Below, one piece after another: positions 60,901 to 64,000 of a stretch of DNA of 64,000 bases. The position numbers and the translations under genes are program-made. The first letter of the stretch is position 1, and every line of letters begins with the position of its first letter. The notes under the pieces were generated by a model. That model had not been told where the DNA came from, ran no database searches, and saw only the letters and a program-made list of their open reading frames with translations. This DNA comes from Mermis nigrescens (lineage: Eukaryota > Nematoda > Enoplea > Mermithida > Mermithidae): positions 20,411,896 through 20,475,895 of the forward strand of contig JAVLUZ010000154.1 in assembly GCA_036768485.1 (NCBI GenBank), in the 5' to 3' direction.

Positions 60901-61230
60901 GTTATGTAGAAAACCTCGAGATTTAAAATTAAAGAAGAAAAAGTCAAGATTTTTTTCTTTTGAAGTCCGTTTCAAATATGAATGCAATTAAATATATTTA
61001 CCACCAATACATTTATGAAGAAATGATTAGTTTTTACCATCAGCTGCTCTTCGATCATAAACCTGGTTCATGGGCGACTGATTAATAGAATTATTGATCC
61101 ATGGTTGATCAAATCGACTAGTATCTGGTACAAGATTGCCAACAAAGGCAGCCTGACCAGAAATTTGTACATCCGTAAACGAATAAAGGGATAAGATTAT
61201 ACAAAGGCATAGCGCAGCCAGGAATCTCAT
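33333..61230 (-). CDS. mesh: mesh-like protein (NIDO-AMOP-VWD-sushi-TM), 21 exons
   Basis: In Drosophila, Mesh is a single-pass membrane protein of smooth septate junctions in the gut, working with Ssk and Tsp2A; the vertebrate relatives are SUSD2 and MUC4. Seen here on the minus strand are 21 exons that splice with GT/AG borders and continuous phase: 61038-61230, 58041-58171, 56814-56998, 55145-55467, 54453-54587, 52055-52220, 51511-51759, 50669-50831, 49429-49710, 46498-46787, 46103-46252, 44747-44926, 43830-43978, 41452-41659, 40445-40738, 38742-38921, 37613-37936, 35390-35536, 34989-35103, 34326-34483, 33333-33370. After removing one extra base in exon 4 the product is about 1,352 residues: signal peptide 1-25, NIDO about 150-325, Ig/IPT-like linker 370-515, AMOP about 530-700, VWD-like about 710-940, sushi 1036-1092, membrane helix about 1101-1123, cytoplasmic tail to 1352. 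The domain order is that of mesh. Least certain are exon 21, the exon 3/4 and 17/18 splice choices, and the frameshift. Confidence 0.9.
34039..34227 (+). mobile_element. hAT-type MITE in mesh intron 20
   Basis: It starts CAGGGGCG and ends CGCCACTG, classic hAT termini. The perfect 8-bp duplication GATGGATA lies at 34031-34038 and 34228-34235. The interior has CCGCCCCCTTAGG runs. It lies between exons 20 and 21 of mesh. Confidence 0.9.
34326..34483 (-). CDS. mesh: mesh exon 20: cytoplasmic tail
   Basis: The acceptor is gtttatag|g, whose single entry base fits the phase 2 end of exon 19. The frame reads [20 protein letters not shown], then [16 protein letters not shown]. The donor cccg|gtaaac ends it in phase 1. 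Read without splicing the frame would run into the hAT MITE at 34039-34227, so the donor is preferred. Confidence 0.7.
34989..35103 (-). CDS. mesh: mesh exon 19: cytoplasmic tail, Ser/Arg-rich
   Basis: The acceptor is ggtatttcag|ac and the donor is gaagg|gtgaga, both strong. It reads [20 protein letters not shown] followed by an acidic end [20 protein letters not shown] contains basic-Ser motifs of the kind phosphorylated by basophilic kinases (inference). It enters with 2 bases and leaves in phase 2. Confidence 0.75.
35390..35536 (-). CDS. mesh: mesh exon 18: cytoplasmic tail
   Basis: The acceptor is attttctag|gt and the donor is ttaaag|gtagtg. The frame ([20 protein letters not shown], then a Ser/Asn/Pro-rich stretch with [10 protein letters not shown]) has no recognised domain and is tail-like. 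It enters with 2 bases and leaves in phase 1, exactly what exons 17 and 19 need. No homology was recognised, so it rests on splice sites and phase. Confidence 0.72.
35655..36010 (+). repeat. hAT-like MITE in mesh intron 17
   Basis: The left end cagggccgtatttaaggggg and the right end with tttggccg...aagggcctctacggc resemble other G-rich hAT MITEs. It also carries the ggtgctttgcgccg core. The target duplication is not resolved. Confidence 0.5.
36130..36515 (+). repeat. Family E repeat in mesh intron 17
   Basis: The sequence parallels 41950-42335: a catgg...gggaggt start, ttctagagcaaaa block, gtcgcggagctccgaaaatt core and tctgggggcggg end. Non-coding. Confidence 0.55.
36598..36752 (+). mobile_element. 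155-bp hAT-type MITE in mesh intron 17
   Basis: It starts ACAAATATGGGTGTGGGG and ends CTGCCCATCTATG. The perfect 8-bp duplication GTCTTTAC lies at 36590-36597 and 36753-36760. Confidence 0.85.
37318..37330 (-). promoter_or_regulatory. Two candidate AATAAA signals after the exon 17 read-through stop
   Basis: Minus-strand AATAAA occurs twice (plus-strand tttatt at 37318-37323 and 37325-37330), about 240 bases past the TAA at 37566. They could terminate a short-tailed mesh isoform. Confidence 0.35.
37613..37936 (-). CDS. mesh: mesh exon 17: transmembrane helix and proximal tail
   Basis: The acceptor is tgattaag|tt. After RSTEYALKW comes a helix [20 protein letters not shown] of about 22 residues, then a basic stop-transfer run (MNKKLRLNR), giving a type I orientation. 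The tail contains [16 protein letters not shown] end the exon at aaaa|gtactt (phase 1), because exons 18-20 continue in matching phase. Without splicing, the frame runs on 15 more codons to a TAA at 37566, a possible short-tail isoform; AATAAA on the minus strand is present at 37318-37330. Confidence 0.9.
38742..38921 (-). CDS. mesh: mesh exon 16: sushi/CCP domain
   Basis: The acceptor is atatttag|tc and the donor is cagat|gtaagt. One complete sushi domain is encoded with its four cysteines: [29 protein letters not shown] and HVWCR, plus the conserved tryptophan before the last cysteine. One-exon sushi domains bounded by phase 1 introns are the rule for this module, and both borders here are phase 1. 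Confidence 0.96.
39224..39655 (+). repeat. ~145-bp direct duplication before the LINE fragment
   Basis: The block aaagttatggtttagtaaaa...tcagattgattacaaatcat occurs at 39224-39371 and again at 39513-39655, with few differences. The second copy runs directly into the LINE fragment. Confidence 0.8.
39650..40385 (+). mobile_element. CR1/L2-type LINE 3' end, truncated and frameshifted
   Basis: The frame gives [20 protein letters not shown], then [20 protein letters not shown] and [12 protein letters not shown], the C-terminal region after the reverse transcriptase of CR1/L2/Jockey-like LINEs. After a frame break at about 39970 it resumes with [19 protein letters not shown]. It ends in an ATTC microsatellite (40349-40380), a CR1/L2-type tail. 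Only about 0.7 kb remains, with no catalytic domain. Confidence 0.85.
40445..40738 (-). CDS. mesh: mesh exon 15: region between VWD and sushi
   Basis: The frame contains [16 protein letters not shown], then [20 protein letters not shown], which corresponds to the ..VCG...C.YDY..T.. block before the sushi domain in mesh. The donor ctt|c|gtaagt is strong. The acceptor gggatag|tc is the only in-frame choice but is pyrimidine-poor, so the 5' border could be off by a few codons. Confidence 0.88.
40937..41213 (+). repeat. Family D repeat in mesh intron 14
   Basis: It has the catgaccgatctggagggg start, gcttaagcgctagaatagcg middle and a cattttgcctc-like block before a tctagacc end. About 275 bp, non-coding. 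Confidence 0.6.
41452..41659 (-). CDS. mesh: mesh exon 14: end of VWD-like domain
   Basis: The acceptor is attgttgcag|gct and the donor is aagt|gtaagc. It contains [19 protein letters not shown], the GLLG.....DDF motif that ends VWD folds, and RIFHEFGSK. It enters in phase 0 and leaves in phase 1. Confidence 0.93.
41950..42335 (+). repeat. Family E repeat in mesh intron 13
   Basis: It contains the same core (gagcgaagcgtcgaaaattt) and flanking blocks as 36130-36515. A short hAT-like piece with ccaaattcaggggtctgatt precedes it at 41830-41945. Confidence 0.55.
43830..43978 (-). CDS. mesh: mesh exon 13: VWD-like domain, third segment
   Basis: The acceptor is ttttttag|ga and the donor is aaag|gtgagg. 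It contains [20 protein letters not shown] followed by [17 protein letters not shown]...V.LP is typical of mesh/SUSD2 VWD regions. It ends in phase 0, which joins directly to exon 14. Confidence 0.93.
44136..44356 (+). repeat. Family D repeat in mesh intron 12
   Basis: It starts cagcatgaccgatctggata and contains ttttgaccttcgttttgcct. The flanking 8-mers atgcacag and atgcacga are similar, which may be a diverged target duplication. Confidence 0.55.
44747..44926 (-). CDS. mesh: mesh exon 12: VWD-like domain, second segment
   Basis: The acceptor is attttaag|gg and the donor is aaag|gtaatc. It contains [19 protein letters not shown] and [11 protein letters not shown]; the TxLTGxxxxxNxS pattern is that of the mesh VWD region. 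It has one NTT sequon and one NES sequon. Phase 1 at both ends. Confidence 0.93.
46103..46252 (-). CDS. mesh: mesh exon 11: start of VWD-like domain
   Basis: The acceptor is aatgctcag|ga and the donor is ttgt|gtaagt. It reads [20 protein letters not shown], then GYYVLTM. This is the VWD entry motif, in which the family consensus GDPHF is GDGQF here. It enters with 2 bases and leaves in phase 1. It is separated from exon 10 by only 245 bases, the shortest of the gene's typical introns. Confidence 0.95.
46498..46787 (-). CDS. mesh: mesh exon 10: second half of AMOP domain
   Basis: The acceptor is actttttag|c and the donor is ctggcg|gtattc. It opens [16 protein letters not shown], the conserved AMOP CCYD block, continues with [14 protein letters not shown], and closes [12 protein letters not shown] at the AMOP-VWD junction. 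It enters with 1 base and leaves in phase 1. Confidence 0.95.
46968..47236 (-). repeat. Family D repeat, inverted, in mesh intron 9
   Basis: It has gaggcaaaatgaaggccgaa and the gaccggcc end, the inverse of the 40937 copy. Confidence 0.55.
47365..47470 (+). repeat. Tandem ~44-bp duplication in mesh intron 9
   Basis: cgctgcattttcccctaaaa through aagtgaggattata is immediately repeated with one base change and a shorter link. Confidence 0.75.
49280..49348 (+). repeat. Tandem ~35-bp duplication in mesh intron 9
   Basis: gatcttaaaagatgctgaat through attcgcag is followed by a near-identical unit ending atccgcag. It lies about 80 bases past the exon 9 donor. Confidence 0.75.
49429..49710 (-). CDS. 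mesh: mesh exon 9: first half of AMOP domain
   Basis: The acceptor is atctctaag|c and the donor is ccac|gtaagc. Diagnostic AMOP features are the HRCIEWF start, [11 protein letters not shown], and [23 protein letters not shown] (adhesion-associated domain in MUC4 and other proteins) is extracellular and cysteine-rich. The exon ends two bases into a threonine codon completed by exon 10. Confidence 0.96.
49822..50022 (-). repeat. Family D repeat, inverted, in mesh intron 8
   Basis: It has catgaccccagaatgg, aaaaggcaaaataaggac and ctagatcggccatgcag, in the order expected for an inverted family D copy. Confidence 0.55.
50669..50831 (-). CDS. mesh: mesh exon 8: linker between IPT-like region and AMOP
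   Basis: The acceptor is gcttttcag|tg and the donor is tgggg|gtgagc. It reads [20 protein letters not shown], a beta strand with an NLT sequon seen just before AMOP in the family. It enters with 2 bases and ends in phase 2, matching the single base that starts exon 9. Confidence 0.93.
51511..51759 (-). CDS. mesh: mesh exon 7: Ig/IPT-like linker with GG..VNVSGPC
   Basis: The acceptor is ccttaaag|gc and the donor is catag|gtatga. The segment reads [13 protein letters not shown] followed by a beta-rich stretch with RCEV and RARCMLPK, an IPT/Ig-like fold found between NIDO and AMOP in mesh and SUSD2-type proteins. Four cysteines are visible. It enters with 2 bases and leaves in phase 1. Confidence 0.93.
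51837..51980 (+). mobile_element. 144-bp hAT-type MITE in mesh intron 6
   Basis: It starts CACATATAGGCGTGGG and ends CTGCCCATGTATG, a close relative of 36598-36752. The flanks ATCCTGAT and ATCCTGAC match at 7 of 8. It sits between exons 6 and 7. Confidence 0.8.
52055..52220 (-). CDS. mesh: mesh exon 6
   Basis: The acceptor is taatacag|gct and the donor is gcag|gtcatt. It starts [20 protein letters not shown], the conserved close of the NIDO domain, then a [10 protein letters not shown] strand and a single cysteine (GGCSN). It leaves in phase 1, matching the 2-base entry of exon 7. Confidence 0.93.
53160..53430 (+). repeat. Family D repeat in mesh intron 5
   Basis: ggggatcagctctttgaggg, aatcgctaggatagaa and ttttcgaccttcattttt correspond to the family D landmarks. 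A G-rich MITE-like piece lies just upstream (52985-53150). Confidence 0.5.
54026..54420 (-). repeat. Family E repeat, inverted, in mesh intron 5
   Basis: The inverse of 36130-36515, with ttttcggagcatcgcgcc and atgctctagaaagatagagc in the expected order. Confidence 0.55.
54453..54587 (-). CDS. mesh: mesh exon 5: end of NIDO core
   Basis: Splice sites are clean: ttatttcag|caa and atc|gtaagt. The 45 codons begin [16 protein letters not shown] and include [10 protein letters not shown], the usual NIDO C-terminal strands (querying ATDE.R.Y and a following W). Phase 0 at both ends. A long AAT microsatellite lies in the preceding intron. Confidence 0.94.
54718..55033 (+). repeat. (AAT)n microsatellite in mesh intron 4
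   Basis: More than 300 bases of nearly pure taa/aat triplets with a few aac and gat variants. Long poly-Ile and poly-Leu open frames here are artefacts of the repeat. Confidence 0.97.
55145..55467 (-). CDS. mesh: mesh exon 4: NIDO core, carries a +1 frameshift
   Basis: The exon enters at ttttttaag|a, giving [11 protein letters not shown], and reads on to [13 protein letters not shown]. The conserved continuation [20 protein letters not shown] is then found one base out of frame, starting at 55270. The exon length (323) is exactly one base more than the phases of exons 3 and 5 allow. It ends AKQW|gtccgt, a weak donor, in phase 0. The extra base lies within about 55268-55277 and is not in a homopolymer. 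Either the assembly has an indel or this allele is disrupted. Confidence 0.85.
55612..55815 (+). repeat. Minisatellite tcttcgaatgtcccatc in mesh intron 3
   Basis: About eleven degenerate 17-18-bp units of the type ctcttcgaatgtcccatc. The style is like the foldback arms, but I see no inverted partner nearby. Confidence 0.8.
56318..56356 (+). repeat. (CTCGCT)n / (CT)n simple repeat
   Basis: ctcgctctcgctctcgctctcg followed by a ctctctct run, in mesh intron 3, adjoining the inverted array at 56395. Confidence 0.95.
56395..56640. repeat. Inverted array of acaactcgccc / gggcgagttg units
   Basis: The left part (56395-56510) repeats cacaactcgccc-type units. The right part (56555-56640) has the inverse, gggcgagttggg and ggcgagttgtagg. 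It is a small foldback-type structure with a spacer of about 50 bases, in mesh intron 3. Confidence 0.65.
56814..56998 (-). CDS. mesh: mesh exon 3: start of NIDO domain
   Basis: The acceptor is ctgttgcag|at and the donor is cacag|gtgcat. The frame contains [14 protein letters not shown] and then [16 protein letters not shown], followed by a VWYR strand. The hydrophobic FFAA-type block is characteristic of NIDO (nidogen-like) domains. The exon ends with two bases of an arginine codon completed by the first base of exon 4. Confidence 0.92.
57233..57300 (+). repeat. Tandem 31-bp duplication in mesh intron 2
   Basis: aaaatctatttgcataaatt...gaattatcc occurs twice in direct succession, identical by eye. 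Confidence 0.85.
58041..58171 (-). CDS. mesh: mesh exon 2: N-terminal conserved segment
   Basis: The acceptor is ttttgcag|gc and the donor is ttat|gtgagg. Joined to exon 1 it reads [17 protein letters not shown] and later DFYFPFYGF, the conserved block before the NIDO domain in mesh proteins. It contributes residues 65-108, entering with 2 bases of a split glycine codon and leaving in phase 0. Confidence 0.92.
58401..59968 (+). mobile_element. A+B composite repeat, copy 4 (internally short), mesh intron 1
   Basis: The hairpin is at about 58401-58433, with gtgtaaagtgtaaac and gtgtaaagtttacactgaga motifs. Module B lies at 59435-59968 with its inverted arms (left to 59610, right from 59795). 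The tandem body seen in copies 1-3 is largely absent. It is on the opposite strand to the host gene. Confidence 0.72.
60078..60305 (-). repeat. Family D repeat, inverted, in mesh intron 1
   Basis: ttttctagaaaagtacgtca, aaaatttttgtgtaaaagtg and tttaccagttttcaggcc-like blocks follow the inverted family D order. More diverged than the others. Confidence 0.45.
61038..61230 (-). CDS. mesh: mesh exon 1: start codon and signal peptide
   Basis: The ATG at 61230 opens [18 protein letters not shown], a typical secretory signal with a hydrophobic core. An in-frame TAA lies 12 bases upstream of the ATG, which supports this start. The exon ends GATG|gtaaaa (donor at 61037-61036) in phase 1. Residues 26-64 form a polar linker with NNS and NQS sequons. 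The signal peptide directs the NIDO-to-sushi ectodomain outside the cell. Confidence 0.85.
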
Positions 61231-62679
61231 CAGATAGAATTATTCGTCAATTTGAAGCATTAATTACGAATCAAATCAGTCTCTAAGTAAATTCATCGAA
61301 TATGGTCATACAAAACAAGCAATGATTAGGACGTCACAAAGAAACTTGAGGCATAAAACGATGATCTTCGCAGGTATATTATGGATAGAACAATCTTGCA
61401 AAAATAAGGTGTACATATTTAGATTATATACCTATGTATATGTTCTTAAAGGAAAAAGTTGACAGTTTTGACTCCCGGATGACTGCTGGCTGATCCTCAG
61501 AGAAATGCTTTTTAACCCCATGCATAATTTTGAATTGCTGTAAGGGACCTATAAAGAAAGGTGTTTTGAGCTTTTTAGCGATATTTCGCCACAAGCTGTC
61601 AAGTTTTGCATAATAGGCATATTGAGCATGTATCATTAATTTTCATGAATTTATCGAAAATTTATTAAAGTTATTATTATTACAATAAACATAAGAAATT
61701 GTGTTTTTGGAGCGTACCTACCTGCCGTTTTTGAGCCCTCATAGGGCAGTTTCCAAAATAATATCATTTTTTTAAATTTTCTATCGTAAATGTGTTTAGA
61801 CGACCATTATCATTGTGTCTATTCCAACTGCTAGCTCTCGAGGAATCGCTATCTACTTTACAACAGACTTCAGGAGACCACGAGATCAACCAGATTTTTT
61901 CAATGCTTCTTTATCGGTGGTTATACGTCAAAAACACAATTTTTCGACGTTTCAAATATTTGACCATGGGGTTTTTGTCACATTATTGCTGGGAGGGATC
62001 AGCAGCACCTCGCAGGGGTGAGCAAGAATTTTGAAGGTTGGTGAGACCCCAAACCCTGTAGAACACATTGTACTTAGTAATTCGATAGGTACGAAAAATT
62101 GAATATCGAATAGCTGTCCCGTACTCGAATGCACATGTATGCACGCGTACAAGGCAGCGTAATATATTTTCATTTAATATCTCAGCTTATTCTAAAAGCG
62201 AAATATTCCTTAAAAGTTAGAGTACCTACGAAAGTGAATCAGAAATCATATCCCTAATGTTACACCTGCATCCAAAAAGAGTGAGGCCTCTTTTAAAATG
62301 AACCCTTCTGAAAATAAAGCATTGTATAAGGAATGCATTTCGCTATGAATCGCGAAGACTAATACTGTACGACTTAAAAACAAACATCAAAGACGGTGTT
62401 GCTTAAGTCTCGGGCAAGTCCAGCCTTTCAGTATAATATTCGTACAGCTATACGTAGGAATCGACCTATGCCTATTGAAAAATTTTTAGATTTACGCTAA
62501 GTCATAAAGTCAACATATCATTAACTGCAGTAACCTTATTCCGGTTTTAAGTTTACGAATTTCTACTCGGAAAAATCTGAGACAGTTGCAGAATAAGCTA
62601 TACTTAGTTGAGCTTTAACAAATAAAAAATCGCCTCAATCGATTATTTCAAGCGTAATTAGAGCCCGCTTCAGAAGTAA
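61231..62679. other. Region upstream of mesh
   Basis: It should hold the mesh promoter and 5' UTR. I see no clear TATA box or other gene. The overlapping plus-strand frames at 61792-62034 have no splice or similarity support. Confidence 0.4.
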
Positions 62680-63710
62680 GAGTCGGCGATATCGCCGAGT
62701 GTTTTTATCGCTTCACAAGTGCCCCCGTTTTCCTGATTTTCTGTCATCGGCGATGTCGGCGAAATCACGACTTAAATCGGCGACACCGGCGATATCGCCG
62801 ATTTTAGATGACGACATCGCGTTATCGCCGATTTTAGATGACGACATCGCGATATCGCCGACTAAAATTGGGGAATATCCATTTCTATTTTTCTGCGATA
62901 TCTCCGACAATTTAGATACGAAGTATAGTCAGTCAATGAAAGAAAATATGTACTTACACGCGTACCACGAATTTTAACGAGAGGCAGCAAAATTAGGTTG
63001 ACTAAAAATTAAATGAAGTCATCTAATTGAAATTGATAAATTAATAAATTAACATGAATCATTCAATAATCGTGTAATTAATTACTGAATCCAGAATAAA
63101 TTAATTAAATGGAAAATTACGAATTAACTTTTAAGGTAAGAGAAACAATTAGAAATCACGTAATTTAGACCCACTAAATCCTTGATTTTCTGGGACAGCT
63201 GTACTCATCAATTCCTTCAATTCTTCTGGTAGGTTGAAGAAAGACTTGAGGAATGAGGGCATAACAAAGCCTTGTGTCCAAAAATGTGTTCTGTATTCGG
63301 AGTAATTTTTATTACGTTTTATTCCCTCGAGTTTTTAAATTTTATTTTAGTAATTTTTTATTTATTTCATTAATCTAATTATTTTGAATTTCCTTTTTAA
63401 TATTTTTTATTTTTACATTACCACTGACAATATTACTTAACATGCACATGTGTACAGAATTACCTACATGCGTCATTATGTTATGCATAGAGTATATACA
63501 CAGTGTGGCTTCTCGGGCACTGAAATCGCCGATATAAGTCCGGAATATCGGAAGGCATCGGCGATATCGCTGACATCGCCGATGTCGGGTCGGTGCCGAG
63601 TGCGCTGCCTAGTTCGAGTGCGCTGCCAGGTCCGAGAGCGCTGCCGAGGTCAGGTGAGCTGCCATAGTCGAGTGCGCTGATAGGGCCGAGTGCGCTGCCA
63701 AATAGATATT
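62680..63710. mobile_element. Foldback element 3 with gcgatatcgccga arms
   Basis: The left arm (62680-62905) has repeated ggcgatatcgccga and ttagatgacgacatcgc units. The right arm (63520-63710) has cgccgatataag, ggcgatatcgctga and then gagtgcgctgcc units. The unit is itself nearly palindromic, so the arms can pair or self-fold. The spacer contains an open frame of 61 codons. Confidence 0.6.
63149..63334 (-). CDS. Unidentified 61-codon coding-like frame in foldback element 3
   Basis: The minus-strand frame is open from just after a TAA and reads GIKRNKNYSEYRTHFWTQGF, then LPEELKELMSTAVPENQGFS, ending KLRDF and TAA. Composition (W, F, P, E, K mix and helix-like LPEELKEL) is strongly protein-like despite AT-rich surroundings. 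There is no ATG at its start, so it is an exon end or captured fragment. No family recognised. Confidence 0.45.
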   Translation of the reverse strand, partial: KLEGIKRNKNYSEYRTHFWTQGFVMPSFLKSFFNLPEELKELMSTAVPENQGFSGSKLRDF

Positions 63711-63929
63711 ACCGCTTTGCGTGCGCACTATTTCCACTGATTACTGGAAAACGATGTTTCTCTAGTAGACTACTTATGTAAACAGTACTTATATACCTGC
63801 TACCGTAGGTATGTAACTGACAAACCTTCAATAGAACGGAGTAAGTCGATCAATAAAACGAGTGTAAAGCAGATGACGGGACAAAGATCATGCACTAATT
63901 ACCTCGTTTCGGTCCGATAGAGGCAGGCT

Positions 63930-64000
63930 TTTGGGATCTTAGATTCTACAAAATGGAAAAATTGGAAATTTTCTGAAAAAAATATGGCAAAATTAAGGCA
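63930..64000 (-). repeat. Family D repeat, cut by window end
   Basis: acaaaatggaaaaattggaa followed by atatggcaaaattaagg is the beginning of an inverted family D copy; the rest lies outside the window. Confidence 0.5.

Noticed and set aside
62699..62977. 92-codon plus-strand frame with SPILDDDIA repeats
   Set aside because: It is a translation of the tandem foldback arm units.

Overview
This is an AT-rich nuclear window from an animal. It contains one large intron-rich gene and many non-coding DNA-transposon derivatives. No rRNA gene, intact tRNA gene, CRISPR array or prokaryotic operon structure was seen. The gene is a homologue of Drosophila mesh, a smooth-septate-junction membrane protein. 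That points to an arthropod or a close ecdysozoan relative, but the species cannot be fixed from sequence alone.

Main gene. On the minus strand, from 61230 down to about 33333, I assembled a 21-exon mesh-like gene from protein similarity, GT/AG splice sites and phase continuity. The model encodes about 1,352 residues: signal peptide, NIDO, an IPT/Ig-like linker, AMOP, a von Willebrand D-like domain, sushi/CCP, one membrane helix, and a long low-complexity cytoplasmic tail spread over five exons. Exon-exon phases match throughout, with one exception: exon 4 carries one extra base inside the NIDO domain, near 55271. This is either an assembly indel or a real disabling mutation. The last exon (33333-33370) is the weakest part of the model.

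Region 1-33 kb. I found no confident host gene here. Four copies of a large composite repeat (called A+B) occur in the window: 859-3702, 8184-11418, 28114-33041 (inverted and heavily interrupted) and 58401-59968 (inside mesh intron 1). A related fragment lies at the left edge of the window. Each copy starts at an imperfect GC-rich hairpin, continues through degenerate ~130-bp units carrying TTTACAC/GTGTAAAG motifs, and ends in a module with ~175-bp inverted termini. Several hAT-type MITEs have clear 8-bp target-site duplications (7074, 12938, 18126, 23483, 25079, 34039, 36598, 51837). A 1.41-kb hAT-like element (31564-32973) is inserted into A+B copy 3.

Foldback elements. Three loci (22325-23285, 25548-26735, 62680-63710) have inverted arms made of short tandem repeats, with a different repeat unit at each locus. 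Each spacer holds a piece that looks like protein-coding sequence: a FLYWCH zinc-finger segment typical of Mutator/Phantom-type transposon proteins, a cysteine-rich exon-like frame, and a 61-codon open frame of unknown identity. They resemble gene-fragment-carrying (Pack-MULE-like) foldback elements and are the most unusual feature of the window.

Mesh introns. The introns are filled with the same repeat families, an AAT microsatellite of about 300 bp (intron 4), short minisatellites, and a truncated CR1/L2-type LINE 3' end with an ATTC tail (intron 15).
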